From NCBI GenBank assembly GCA_963843085.1, contig CAWJJG010000011.1:248001-312000 (forward strand): a stretch of 64,000 bases of DNA, in the 5' to 3' direction. Source of the DNA: DASUPK01 sp963843085. Its GTDB lineage: Bacteria; Actinomycetota; Thermoleophilia; Solirubrobacterales; 70-9. Both the position numbers and the translations under genes were made by a program. Within the stretch, counting starts at the first letter, position 1, and each line of letters opens with the position of its first letter. Of the stretch, positions 1-10,311 are shown in pieces. Below the pieces are notes generated by a model. That model was not told where the DNA came from. It saw only the letters and a program-made list of their open reading frames with translations, and made no database searches.

Positions 1-1372
1 CCTCCGGGTCGGGCTGCTCCTCGACCAGCTCCTCGAGCTTGCGGACGATCGTGATCGCCACGGTCTCCTCGGAGCTGACGACGCCCTCGCCGTCGCAGGT
101 CGGGCAACGCTTGGTGAGGATCTCGCGAACGCCGTCCGTGACGTTCTGACGCGTCATCTCGACGAGTCCGAGCGGCGAGACCTCGACCACATAGGTCTTG
201 GTCCGGTCCTCGTCCAGGGCGTTGCGCAGCGTCTTCAACACCTGGTCGCGGTTCCGTGCCCGTGCCATGTCGATGAAGTCGATGACGATGATCCCGCCGA
301 TGTCGCGCATGCGCAGCTGGCGCACGACCTCCTCGGCGGCCTCGACGTTCACCTTCGTGATCGTGTCCTCGAGCCGGCCCTTGCCCTTGCCGGTGAAGCT
401 GCCGGTGTTGATGTCGATCACGGTCAGGGCTTCGGCGTAGTCGATCATCAGATAGCCGCCGGAGGGGAGGTCGACGCGGCGGCTGAGCACCGAGTCGAAC
501 GCCTTCTCGACGTCCCACCTCTCGAGCAGGGGTGGCTTGCCCTTGTAGAGCTCCACCCGCTCCGCGAGCTCGGGGGCCGTGCGCTGCAGGAACTTGGTGA
601 CGCGCTCGTGCTGCTTGGGGTCGTCGATCACCGCGCTCTCGAACTCCTCGACGAGGACGTCTCGGACGACTCGGATCGAGAGATCAGCCTCCTGGAAGAC
701 CATGTGGCCCACCTCGGAGCGCTCCGCCCGCTCCTGAACGACTTCGTTGAGGCGGTGCAGGTAGGAGATCTCGCGAACGAAGTCCTCCTTCTTGGCGCCC
801 TGGGCAGCCGTGCGGACGATCGCGCCCCCCTTGCCGATATCGACCTTGTCGATCAGCTTGCGGAGGCGGGTCCGCTCGCCGTCGGGCAGGCGCTTCGACA
901 CGCCGATGCCGCCTCCCTGCGGCATGTAGACCAGATAGCGGCCGGCGATCGAGAGCTGCATGGAGAGCCGAGCGCCCTTGGTCTTCAGCGGATCCTTGAC
1001 GACCTGGACGATGATCTCCTGGCCGGGTTTGATCAGCTCGTCGATCCGGCGGCCGCGGCCACGGCCCCGCTTCGGGACGGCCTTGCCGTCCGGGAGGACG
1101 ATCTCATCGACGTGGAGGAAGCCGTTTCGCTCCAGGCCGATGTCGACGAACGCGGCCTCCATGCCGGGCAGGACGTTGTCGACCTTGCCCTTGTAGACGT
1201 TGCCGACGATCGAGCGGCGGCCGCGACGCTCTACGTAGAGCTCGGCGACCTTCCATTCGTTGGTTGGGGCAGCCTTCTTGGGGCGCTTGCCCTCCTTGGG
1301 GCTGCCCTTCGCCTCGAGCACGGCGACGCGGGTTTCACCGCGATCGACGCTGACGAGGATGTTCTTCTTCAT
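1..1372 (-). CDS. rng: Ribonuclease E/G, C-terminus cut by window edge
   Basis: Endoribonuclease of the RNase E/G family that processes rRNA and decays mRNA in the cytoplasm. The ATG at 1372 opens MKKNILVSVD, followed by an S1-like RNA-binding stretch (residues about 40-125). The catalytic acidic residues are visible in VIDINTG (about 320) and VIDFIDMA (about 365). The zinc-link CPTC motif that joins subunits is at about residue 420. About 457 residues are in the window and the gene runs off the left edge. It is the last gene of the minus-strand mre/rod cluster, which is the position it holds in Streptomyces (rodA then rng). Whether it is called rne or rng cannot be decided without the C-terminus. 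Confidence 0.93.
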   Translation of the reverse strand, partial: MKKNILVSVDRGETRVAVLEAKGSPKEGKRPKKAAPTNEWKVAELYVERRGRRSIVGNVYKGKVDNVLPGMEAAFVDIGLERNGFLHVDEIVLPDGKAVPKRGRGRGRRIDELIKPGQEIIVQVVKDPLKTKGARLSMQLSIAGRYLVYMPQGGGIGVSKRLPDGERTRLRKLIDKVDIGKGGAIVRTAAQGAKKEDFVREISYLHRLNEVVQERAERSEVGHMVFQEADLSIRVVRDVLVEEFESAVIDDPKQHERVTKFLQRTAPELAERVELYKGKPPLLERWDVEKAFDSVLSRRVDLPSGGYLMIDYAEALTVIDINTGSFTGKGKGRLEDTITKVNVEAAEEVVRQLRMRDIGGIIVIDFIDMARARNRDQVLKTLRNALDEDRTKTYVVEVSPLGLVEMTRQNVTDGVREILTKRCPTCDGEGVVSSEETVAITIVRKLEELVEEQPDPE

Positions 1373-1469
1373 GTGGATCCTTTCTGCGCGAACCGAGCAC
1401 CACCCAGCGAGCCGCCGCGATCTGCGGGGCCTCGACTTGCGGTGTTGGTGTGGGTGTGCTCTAGGTGGC

Positions 1470-2672
1470 TCAGCGCAACAGTGGGATAGGCGCCCTGCTG
1501 CGTTCACCTGAATTGAGCCGCGCTTGTGCGTGGATGCTCTGCAGGAGCCCGATCGCCAGGAAGGTGGCAAGCACCGAGGACCCCCCGTAAGACATGAGGG
1601 GCAGGGTGATGCCGGTAACCGGCATGACGCCGAGGGTCATGCCCACGTTCACAAGGATCTGGAACATGAGCATGGCGGCGATGCCGCCGGCGATCAGGGT
1701 CCCGTACAAGTTCTTGGAGAGCGTCGGAATGCGCAGCATTCTCCAGATGAGCAGGGCGTATAGGGACAGTACGAATGCGGCTCCCAGGAAGCCGAAGCGC
1801 TCCCCGATCACGGCGAACACGAAGTCCGTGTGCCGCTCGGGGAGGAACAGGAGCTTGGTCTGAGTCGAGCTGTCTCCACGTCCGGTCTTCTCGCCGGATC
1901 CGATGGCAGTCACGCTCTGATTGACCTGGTAGCTCGCATCGCTTGGGTCGTTGCTGGGATGCAGAAATGCAGTGAGCCGGTCCTGCTGATAGCCGTGAAG
2001 CGGGCTGGGCAGGCCGGTGGCCGGGGCGATCACGAGGACGAAGCTGACGGCGAAAGCCGCCAAGCCTCCGATGATCGCGAAGTGCGACCAGGGCACCCCG
2101 GCGAGGAAAAGAATTGTCAATGTGATGACCACGAGCACGATTCCCGTGCCGAGGTCGGGTTGCAGGAAGACGAGTCCGGCCGGGGCGAGGCCGAGCGCCA
2201 GGATGCGGATGGTCTGGCGCGCGGGGGTGCCGCGGCGGGTGCGCTCGATCACGAACGCCGCGAGGGCGACGACGAGCAGCAGCTTGGCCAGCTCGGAGGG
2301 CTGGAAGCGGAAGTAGGGCAGCTCGATCCAGCGGCGCGAGCCGCGTGCAGCGGCGCCGAACATCAGCACGAGGCAGATCGAGCCGATCATCAGCGAGTAG
2401 ATGCCCACGCGGATCTCGCGGAAGCGGGAGTAGTCGATCTTGGCCACTGCGAACATGAGGGCGACGCCGATCAGTGCGTAGATCCCCTGCCGCATGGCGA
2501 AGAAGAGCGGCTGGCCGGGCACGTCGTTGGGCGTCGCGACCGCGAGGGTAAAGCAACTGAACGCGATCAGCGCGACGGCGGCGCCGAAGAGGATGCCGTC
2601 GAAGTAGGCGAAGCCCAGCCGCTCGCCTAGGCGAGTGCGCTCCGGGCGGAGTGTGAGCGGTGCCGCCTCCAT
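1470..2672 (-). CDS. rodA: RodA peptidoglycan polymerase, copy 1
   Basis: SEDS-family glycosyltransferase that polymerises lipid II during lateral wall growth, working with a class B PBP. The 400-residue protein has about ten membrane segments and the family motifs QPDLGTG, the GSG turn near SVTAIGSGE, LPERHTDF and LPLMSYGGSS. The ATG at 2672 (MEAAPLTL) is preferred to an in-frame upstream codon at 2828 because that start would lie inside the preceding PBP2 gene and adds a low-complexity Arg/Pro leader. It lies 37 bp after PBP2 copy 1 and forms a pair with it. A second, very similar RodA is at 6115-7278. Confidence 0.95.
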   Translation of the reverse strand: MEAAPLTLRPERTRLGERLGFAYFDGILFGAAVALIAFSCFTLAVATPNDVPGQPLFFAMRQGIYALIGVALMFAVAKIDYSRFREIRVGIYSLMIGSICLVLMFGAAARGSRRWIELPYFRFQPSELAKLLLVVALAAFVIERTRRGTPARQTIRILALGLAPAGLVFLQPDLGTGIVLVVITLTILFLAGVPWSHFAIIGGLAAFAVSFVLVIAPATGLPSPLHGYQQDRLTAFLHPSNDPSDASYQVNQSVTAIGSGEKTGRGDSSTQTKLLFLPERHTDFVFAVIGERFGFLGAAFVLSLYALLIWRMLRIPTLSKNLYGTLIAGGIAAMLMFQILVNVGMTLGVMPVTGITLPLMSYGGSSVLATFLAIGLLQSIHAQARLNSGERSRAPIPLLR

Positions 2673-2709
2673 GGTCAGAGGGTAGAGGCCGTGTTGGATC
2701 CCGCCGGCA

Positions 2710-4599
2710 TCACTCGTGCGTGCCGCCGCTGGTCGTCGCGCTCGAGGCCGCGGGCGTGATCGGCAGCTTGAAGTAGTGCTCGAGGATGCGGGCGGCCACC
2801 GGCGCGGCCGTATCGGCGCCGAATCCACCTCGCTCGAGGGTCACCGCGACCACGATCTGCGGGTTCTTGGCGGGCGCCAGGACGATGTACCAGGACTGGT
2901 CGGGCTGGTTCGGCCGCTGCGCGGTTCCGGTCTTGCCGGCCACCTCGAAGGGGAAGCGCCCGAAGACCGTATAGGAGGTCCCGCCCGGCTCCATCGCCGC
3001 ACGGGTCAGCCCGGCCATGATCGTGTCCCGGGTCGTCGGCGAGATGTCGAGCTGGCGGCGCGGGCTCGGGCGGATGTCCTCGATCACGCGCCCCGTGGCG
3101 CTCTCCACGTCGTCCCCGAGGTGCGGAGTCAGGACCCTCCCGCCGTTGCCGAGGGCCGCGTACGCGACCGCCATCTGCAGCGGGTCGGCCTCCAGGTCGC
3201 CCTGGCCGACCGCCAGGTTGATGTTGTCGCCCACGGTCCAGGGGCGGTCGGTGAGGTGCTCGTGGTAGAGCCTGTTGCGCCAGGCGGGGTTCGGGATCAG
3301 CCCGTCGACCTCTGCCGGCAGGTCGATCCCGGTCTTCTCCCCCAGTCCGTAGTTGCGCGCCCAGTCCTGAATCATGCCGCCACCCTTTGACGCCTTGGCC
3401 TTCATGCCCAGGTTGTAGAAGTAGATGTCCGAGGAGACCTTGAGCGCGTCGCTCATGTCGACCGGGCCGTTGATGGCATGGCCGGCGTTGTGAAGCGTCT
3501 GGTTCGCGTCGATCTTGAGCGAGCCGGTGTCGTTGAAGATCGTGTTCGGCGCGATCAGGTGGTTCTGGAGGGCGGCGGTCGCCGTGATCATCTTGAAGGA
3601 GGATCCCGTCGGGTAGAGGCCCTGGATCGCGCGGTTGGCCAGGGGAGCGTCCGTCTTCCTGGACGTGAGCGCGTGGTACTGGCTCTGGGTGATCGGGTGG
3701 GTGAAGATCGACGGGTCGAAGGTGGGCGAAGAGCCCATCGCCAGGACCTCGCCGTTCTGGGCGTTCATCGCGACGAAGGCGCCGGGCAGCCCGAAGGAAT
3801 CGAGTGCGCCCTCCGCATAGCTCTGCAGGCCCTCGTCGATCGTCAGCCGGACATCGTCGCCCGCCTCAGCGGGCGTCCCATGGAGCTGCGCCGTCGGCCG
3901 CCCCAGCGCGTCCACCTGAACGCGATCGGTTCCGGGCTTGCCGCGCAGGAAGCGGTCGTACTCGTACTCGATCCCCGACTGGCCCACGGTGTCGCCCTGG
4001 TGGAGGCCGGCGTAGCGCGGCTCCCTGAGCTGCTCAGCGGTCACCTCGCCGACGTTGCCGAACAGATGCGCGCCGACGTCGCCGTCCTTGTACTCGCGGG
4101 CGAAGACGCGCTGGACGCTGACGCCCGGGAAGCTCGACTGGTTCTCGCGCAGGTAATAGACCTTGTTCACTCCCAGCCCCTTCTTCAGCACCACCGGGCC
4201 ACCGGGTGCGGCGCGTTCGGGGCTCTGGAGGGCCTTGTGGATCTCGACCGGCGTCATGCCGGTCACGGTGGCCAGCTGATGCATTTCTCGGGAGCGAGCG
4301 GGGCCGGGCTCCGGCAGGTTCTCCGGGCTCACCTCGATGGCGAGCTCGGTTCGGTTGGCGACCATCACCTTTCCGTTGCGGTCGAGGATGTCGCCACGGG
4401 GCGCCTGCACGCGGATCTCGCGGATGCGGTTGTCGTTGGCCTGCGTCCGGAACTTGTCGCCCGAGAGGATCTGCACGTACCAGAGGCGCAGGAAGAGCAC
4501 GGCGAAGATCGCCACAGCCAGGCCGATGAGGATCGAGACCCGGAGGGCCAGCGGAGAGGTCCGCCGCTCGGGCTCGCCTTCGGGTGTGCGCAGGTACAT
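2710..4599 (-). CDS. mrdA: Penicillin-binding protein 2, copy 1
   Basis: Class B transpeptidase that cross-links peptidoglycan in the elongasome, paired with RodA. One N-terminal membrane anchor (residues about 22-45) is followed by the PBP dimer domain and a transpeptidase domain. The active-site motifs are clear: the SxxK serine in PTGSSFKM, SSD (VSSDIYFYN) and KTG (VAGKTGTAQ). The length of 629 residues is normal. An ATG at 4599 is used here; a GTG directly before it at 4602 is equally possible. The gene starts 7 bp after mreD and precedes rodA copy 1, so mreC-mreD-mrdA-rodA reads as one operon. A paralogue is at 7278-9167. Confidence 0.95.
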   Translation of the reverse strand: MYLRTPEGEPERRTSPLALRVSILIGLAVAIFAVLFLRLWYVQILSGDKFRTQANDNRIREIRVQAPRGDILDRNGKVMVANRTELAIEVSPENLPEPGPARSREMHQLATVTGMTPVEIHKALQSPERAAPGGPVVLKKGLGVNKVYYLRENQSSFPGVSVQRVFAREYKDGDVGAHLFGNVGEVTAEQLREPRYAGLHQGDTVGQSGIEYEYDRFLRGKPGTDRVQVDALGRPTAQLHGTPAEAGDDVRLTIDEGLQSYAEGALDSFGLPGAFVAMNAQNGEVLAMGSSPTFDPSIFTHPITQSQYHALTSRKTDAPLANRAIQGLYPTGSSFKMITATAALQNHLIAPNTIFNDTGSLKIDANQTLHNAGHAINGPVDMSDALKVSSDIYFYNLGMKAKASKGGGMIQDWARNYGLGEKTGIDLPAEVDGLIPNPAWRNRLYHEHLTDRPWTVGDNINLAVGQGDLEADPLQMAVAYAALGNGGRVLTPHLGDDVESATGRVIEDIRPSPRRQLDISPTTRDTIMAGLTRAAMEPGGTSYTVFGRFPFEVAGKTGTAQRPNQPDQSWYIVLAPAKNPQIVVAVTLERGGFGADTAAPVAARILEHYFKLPITPAASSATTSGGTHE

Positions 4600-4606
4600 C
4601 ACGGCT

Positions 4607-5158
4607 CTAGGGCTCCACGGGCCTCGGCGCGGTTGTTCGCCTGGCCCCTCTTCGCTCGTCGACGAGCGCGGAGCGCACCACCAGTCTGACGAGAAGCAGG
4701 ACGGGAATCGCCAAAATCGCCCCGATCAGGCTCTTGATCACCGCATCACGCAGGACAATCGCGCTGACGCTGGCGTCGATGCCGGTGCCGATCTGGATCG
4801 CGGCGATCACCAGCGCGCCCAGCAGGGTGAGTGCGCCGCCGAGCAGCGCGACGGCGCCCCGCGTCGGGCGCCCAACCGTCTCGCGATAGCGGCCGGCCAC
4901 GTAGCCGACCGAGAGCAGCGTGAGGGCGAACCCCCCCAGCTGCTGGAGCAGCAGGCAGTCGATCAACAGGCCCATCGAGAACCCCACGACCGCCCCGGTC
5001 AGGCTGCCCCCGAGCACGCCGATCGAGAAGACCACGAGCAAGGCCACGTCCGGGCTCGACCCGAAGACATCCATCTTCGAGAAGCAGACGACCTGCGCGA
5101 CCGCAATGAACGCGCAGAGGGCGACGAGCCTGGCGATGATCCCCGGCGTCAGGATCAC
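4607..5158 (-). CDS. mreD: Rod shape-determining protein MreD
   Basis: Small integral membrane protein of the elongasome that links MreC and the RodA/PBP2 synthases. The 183 residues are almost entirely hydrophobic with five to six predicted membrane segments, for example ARLVALCAFIAVAQVVCF at the N-terminus and AILAIPVLLLVRLVV near the end. It begins with GTG and overlaps the mreC stop by four bases (GTGA), which indicates translational coupling. The sequence itself is poorly conserved in this family, so the call rests on length, hydrophobicity and position between mreC and mrdA. Confidence 0.9.
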   Translation of the reverse strand: MILTPGIIARLVALCAFIAVAQVVCFSKMDVFGSSPDVALLVVFSIGVLGGSLTGAVVGFSMGLLIDCLLLQQLGGFALTLLSVGYVAGRYRETVGRPTRGAVALLGGALTLLGALVIAAIQIGTGIDASVSAIVLRDAVIKSLIGAILAIPVLLLVRLVVRSALVDERRGARRTTAPRPVEP

Positions 5159-6024
5159 TTGGAGCCTCCCGAGTGCGTGGTCAGGACCTTCACGAAGTCC
5201 ATGTCGCGCAGGTCGGCGAACGGCGCGAGGTGGACGCGCTGGTACGCCTGCTGCTCCTCGACGGTCGCCTGAGTGATGTGGCCGATGGGGATCCCCGGCG
5301 GGAAGATCGAGCCCAGGTTGCCGGTCGAGAAGCCCGCTGTGACCACCATCTGGCCCTGGGCGATGTTCGAGCCGCGCTCCAGGAAGTCGAGCTGGAGGTC
5401 GTTCGGGTTGCCGACGTTCGGCTCGACGACGCCAGTCGCTCCGCTCGGCTGGACCCGGGCGGTCACGGCGCTGTCGGTGTCCGTGATCAGCGTGACCTTG
5501 GCGGTGTTCGGCGTGGTCTGGGTGACCTTGCCGGCGAGCCCCTGCGCGGCCACCACCGGATCGTCGATACGAACGCCGTCGCTCGACCCGTGATCGATCG
5601 TCACCGTCGAGTACCAGACCGTCGGCGATCGGCCGACCACCCGCGCTGTCACCGGCATCGTCCCGTCCGGGACGATGCCGCCGCTGGTCAGCTCGTTGAG
5701 AGCGGCGAGCTCCTTCGCCTCGGCCTGCTGAGTCTGCTGCCGGGCGAGCTGGTCGCGCAGGCTCGCCACCTGGTCCTGGAGCCGCGCCTTGTCGCCGCGG
5801 GCGTCGAAGGTCTCGTGGAACCAGTTGACCAGGTCGCGCACGGGCTTGAGCGCGCGGTCGGTCACGCTCGAGATCGGGGAGAAGATGGTCGAGACCACGT
5901 TCTCCGCGCCATGCAGCGGGCCCCCCGAGCTGCCCTCCCGGTAGTACAGGCTGAGGAGTGTCAGTGAGGCGGCGACGAGCAGCAACAGCACCGCCCGTCG
6001 ACGGCGCACCTGCTTGCGGTACAT
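5155..6024 (-). CDS. mreC: Rod shape-determining protein MreC
   Basis: Bitopic cell-shape protein that activates PBP2/RodA from the periplasmic side. An Arg-rich N-terminus (MYRKQVRRRR) precedes one membrane helix (about 12-30). A coiled coil covers residues about 75-115 (LRDQLARQQTQQAEAKELAAL), and the C-terminal beta-domain carries the typical ARVVGRSPTVWYSTVTIDHG and GLAGKVTQ segments. The length of 289 residues is usual. Its stop overlaps the mreD start. It is separated by about 90 bp from the upstream RodA copy 2, so a promoter for mreC could lie there. Confidence 0.93.
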   Translation of the reverse strand: MYRKQVRRRRAVLLLLVAASLTLLSLYYREGSSGGPLHGAENVVSTIFSPISSVTDRALKPVRDLVNWFHETFDARGDKARLQDQVASLRDQLARQQTQQAEAKELAALNELTSGGIVPDGTMPVTARVVGRSPTVWYSTVTIDHGSSDGVRIDDPVVAAQGLAGKVTQTTPNTAKVTLITDTDSAVTARVQPSGATGVVEPNVGNPNDLQLDFLERGSNIAQGQMVVTAGFSTGNLGSIFPPGIPIGHITQATVEEQQAYQRVHLAPFADLRDMDFVKVLTTHSGGSK

Positions 6025-6114
6025 GTGTTCCTAGCTCTCAAGTTTGAAGTCCACGCTGGCCCGCGCGAATGTAGCGGCTTGCTTCAACGAGACTGAAAGA
6101 GTTCCCCCCGGGCC

Positions 6115-7278
6115 TCAGTCGCGTGAATCGGCGTGAATCGCCTGCAGGACGCCGAGCGCCAGGAACGTGCCCAACACCGAGGAACCGCCATAGCTCATCA
6201 GCGGGAGCGTGATCCCAGTGACCGGCATCAACCCCAGGTTCATCCCGACGTTGACGACCACCTGGAAGGCGAGCATCGCCACCACCCCGCCCGCGATCAT
6301 CGTCCCGTAGAAGCTCCGCGAGATCCGCATCACCCTGATCGCCCGCCAGAAGAGGACCGCGTAGAGCAGGACGACGAAGGCCGCGCCCAGGAACCCGAAG
6401 CGCTCGCCGATCACGGCATAGATGAAGTCCGTGTGGCGCTCGGGCAGGAAGAGGAGCTCGGTCTGCGTGGCCTCGCTCCCGCGGCCCACCTCCTCCCCCG
6501 ACCCGACGGCGATCACCGCCTGGTTCACCTGATAGCTCGCGTCGCTCGGGTCGTCGCTCGGGTGCAGGAAGGCCGTGAGCCGGTCCTGCTGGTAGCCGTG
6601 GAGGAGGTGGACGCCGGCAGCCGACCCGGCGGTGTAGACCCCGGCGCCCATCAGGGCGACCGCGGCCCCGAGCACCGCAAAGTGCTGCCATGGGATTCCC
6701 GCGACGAAGACGATCGTCAGGGCGATCGCCACGAGAACGATCCCGGTCCCGAGGTCCGGCTGCAGGAAGACCAGCCCGGCGGGCGCGAGCCCGATCGCCA
6801 GCAGGACGATGGTCTGGCGCAGACCGAACGGACGCCTCACCCGCTCGAAGACGAAGGCGGCCAGCGAGACGCAGAGCAGGACCTTGGCGAGCTCGGACGG
6901 CTCGAACTGGAAGAAGGGGAGGTCGATCCAGCGGTTCGAGCCGCGAACGGCGGTCCCGACCAGCAGGACGAGGGCGATCGAACCGACCATCGCCGCATAG
7001 AGCGTCACCCGCAGGTCGCGCAGGCGCGTGTAGTCGATCCTGCTGACCGCGAGCATCAGGACGACCCCGAGTACGCCGTAGAGCGCCTGCCGCTCGACGA
7101 AGAAGAGAGGGCGGCCGGCGATCTCGCTGCGGGTGGAGGTGGCGAGGGTGAAGACGCTGAAGGCGATCAGGCCGACGGCAGCCCCGAGCAGCAGGCCGTC
7201 CATTCGCCGCAGGTTGAGCCATTCGACAGCCCGCGAGCGGCGGGGCGCGATCGTGAGCGATGGCTTGGCTGCCTCCAT
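6115..7278 (-). CDS. rodA: RodA peptidoglycan polymerase, copy 2
   Basis: Second SEDS glycosyltransferase of the cluster, 387 residues, with about ten membrane helices and the same motifs as copy 1 (FLQPDLGTGIVLV, LPERHTDF, LPLMSYGGSS). By eye the two copies agree over most of their length, so they are close paralogues. The ATG at 7278 shares a base with the TGA of PBP2 copy 2, so this RodA is translationally coupled to its own PBP2. It probably works as a dedicated RodA-PBP2 pair; whether the copies differ in timing or place cannot be read from sequence. Confidence 0.95.
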   Translation of the reverse strand: MEAAKPSLTIAPRRSRAVEWLNLRRMDGLLLGAAVGLIAFSVFTLATSTRSEIAGRPLFFVERQALYGVLGVVLMLAVSRIDYTRLRDLRVTLYAAMVGSIALVLLVGTAVRGSNRWIDLPFFQFEPSELAKVLLCVSLAAFVFERVRRPFGLRQTIVLLAIGLAPAGLVFLQPDLGTGIVLVAIALTIVFVAGIPWQHFAVLGAAVALMGAGVYTAGSAAGVHLLHGYQQDRLTAFLHPSDDPSDASYQVNQAVIAVGSGEEVGRGSEATQTELLFLPERHTDFIYAVIGERFGFLGAAFVVLLYAVLFWRAIRVMRISRSFYGTMIAGGVVAMLAFQVVVNVGMNLGLMPVTGITLPLMSYGGSSVLGTFLALGVLQAIHADSRD

Positions 7279-9167
7279 CAGCCCGGCCCCGCGGCGGCCG
7301 CGGCGGCCCGGTCGATGCTGCCGGCCCGCTGGTTGAAGTAGCGCTCGAGGATGGCGCGCGCGATCGGCGCCGCGGACTCCACGCCGAACCCGCCGCGCTC
7401 CACGGTGACGGTCACGACGATCTGCGGGTCGCCATACGGCGCGATCACCCCGTACCAGGACTGGTCCTGCTGGCCGTCGCGCTGCGCCGTGCCGGTCTTG
7501 CCCGCGACGGGGATCGGGAAGCTGCCCATCACCGAATACGAGGTGCCCCCGGCCTCGTCCGCGGCCCGGTGCATGCCGCCGAGGATCACGCTGCGGGTCT
7601 CGGGGGAGATGTGGAGGTGGCGCTGCGGCCGCGGCCTGATCGCCCTGACCGTCTTGCCGTGGACGTCCACGACGCGGCCGCCGACGTGCGGCCTGACCAG
7701 CGCACCGCCGTTGGCCAGAGCCGCATAGGCGCGGGCCAGCTGGAGCGGGGTGACTTCGACATCACCCTGCCCGACCGCGAGGTTGACGTTGTCGCCCTGC
7801 GTCCAGGGGCGGTCAACGTAGGGGTTCGAGTGGTGGCGGAAGACGCGGTTGCGCCAGGCCGGCGTCGGGATCAGGCCCGAGGTCGCATCCGGGATGTCGA
7901 CGGCAGGCTTGCGGCCCAGGCCGTACTTGAACGCCCAGTCCTGGATCTGCCCACCGTTGCCGCTCGCCTGCGCGTGGAGCCCCAGGTTGTAGAAGTAGAC
8001 GTCGGAGGAGACCTTGAGCGCGGTGCTCATGTCGACGGGGCCGTTGGCCGCGCCGCCCGAATTGTGGAGCGTGATTCCGCCGATGTCGAGCGAGCCCGTG
8101 TCCTCGAAGATCGTGCCCGGGGAGATCAGGTGGTCTTCGAGCGCCGCCGTCGCCGTGATCGGCTTGAACGCCGAGCCGGTCGGATAGCCGCCCTGGTCGG
8201 CACGGTCGACCAGGGGGTCGCCGGGTCGGCTTCCGAAGGCGTCGTACTGCGCCTTGGTGTGGGGCTGGGTGTAGAAGGACGGGTCGTAGGTCGGGTAGGA
8301 GCCCATGGCCAGGATCGCGCCGGTGCGCACGTTCATGGCGACGAAGGCTCCGGGCAGGCCCTTGTCGCGCAGGGCGGCCTCGCCGACGGACTGCATGTCC
8401 GAATCGAGGGTCAGGCGCAGGCTGTCGCCGGCCCGCGCCGGGAGGCTGCCGAGCCGGCCGCGCGGGCGGCCGAGCGCGTCCACCTGAATCCGCTGGCTCC
8501 CGGCCGTCCCGCGCAGGAACTTGTCGTAGGTGTACTCGACCCCCGCCTGGCCGATGATGTCCCCCGGCTTCAGGGTTCTGTAGGCCGGCCGGGTTAGCTG
8601 GTGCGGCGTGACCTGGCCGACGATGCCGAGCACGTGCGCCGCGAGCGAGCCGCCCCTGTAGTGACGGATGTAGGTGCGCTCGACGCTGACACCGGGGAAC
8701 TGGTCCCGGTTCTCGAGGAGATAGAAGAGCAGGCGGCGGTCGACGCCCTGGCGAAGGACGACCGGATAACCGGCGTACTGGGGCGTCTCCCGGACTCGGT
8801 GGCGGATGGCGCCCTGGGAGAGCCCGAGGAGGTCGCCGAGACGGCGGAGCTCGACGCGGCGCTCGCTCGGATCGCTCGGCAGGTCCGATGGGCGCATCTC
8901 CAGGCTCATCACCGTGCGGTTGTCGACCAGGACCTTGCCGTTGCGATCGAGGATCTCCCCGCGCGGCGGATGGACGCGCACGTCGAGGACTCCATGGTCC
9001 TGGGCCAGCGCGCGATAGTGCCCGCCGTCGAGCACTTGCAGCGACCACAACCGGAGCAGGACCGTGGCGACGGCGGCGACCACCAGCGCGGTTAGGACGG
9101 CTATGCGGAGATTGAGGCGGCCACTCAGGCGGGGCGGAATGTCCTCGGGACGCTGCAGGAGATACAT
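7278..9167 (-). CDS. mrdA: Penicillin-binding protein 2, copy 2
   Basis: Class B PBP transpeptidase of 629 residues, paralogous to the copy at 2710-4599. A membrane anchor is present at about 20-42, followed by the dimer domain and the transpeptidase domain with SxxK in PTGSAFKP, SSD in VSSDVYFYN and KTG in VAGKTGTAQ. Compared with copy 1 the C-terminus ends in an Ala-rich tail (DRAAAAAAGPG). It lies 26 bp downstream of mreB and overlaps rodA copy 2. The order mreB-PBP2-RodA-mreC-mreD-PBP2-RodA shows that a PBP2-RodA unit was duplicated around mreCD. Confidence 0.95.
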   Translation of the reverse strand: MYLLQRPEDIPPRLSGRLNLRIAVLTALVVAAVATVLLRLWSLQVLDGGHYRALAQDHGVLDVRVHPPRGEILDRNGKVLVDNRTVMSLEMRPSDLPSDPSERRVELRRLGDLLGLSQGAIRHRVRETPQYAGYPVVLRQGVDRRLLFYLLENRDQFPGVSVERTYIRHYRGGSLAAHVLGIVGQVTPHQLTRPAYRTLKPGDIIGQAGVEYTYDKFLRGTAGSQRIQVDALGRPRGRLGSLPARAGDSLRLTLDSDMQSVGEAALRDKGLPGAFVAMNVRTGAILAMGSYPTYDPSFYTQPHTKAQYDAFGSRPGDPLVDRADQGGYPTGSAFKPITATAALEDHLISPGTIFEDTGSLDIGGITLHNSGGAANGPVDMSTALKVSSDVYFYNLGLHAQASGNGGQIQDWAFKYGLGRKPAVDIPDATSGLIPTPAWRNRVFRHHSNPYVDRPWTQGDNVNLAVGQGDVEVTPLQLARAYAALANGGALVRPHVGGRVVDVHGKTVRAIRPRPQRHLHISPETRSVILGGMHRAADEAGGTSYSVMGSFPIPVAGKTGTAQRDGQQDQSWYGVIAPYGDPQIVVTVTVERGGFGVESAAPIARAILERYFNQRAGSIDRAAAAAAGPG

Positions 9168-9193
9168 GGCCGCGTTTCCCTCTCAGCCCGTCC

Positions 9194-10243
<1,050 letters not shown>

Positions 10244-10311
10244 CCAAGTCCGATTTCAGCCCAATCTAGCGGAGGCTCCTAAAAGCCCAAAATGGCGAAT
10301 TCGCCGGGCCG

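Noticed and set aside
608..1489. Long plus-strand open frame opposite the RNase E/G gene
   Set aside because: It is the antisense shadow of a gene with clear catalytic motifs; its translation is low-complexity Asp/Leu/Ala-rich, as expected for high-GC antisense frames.
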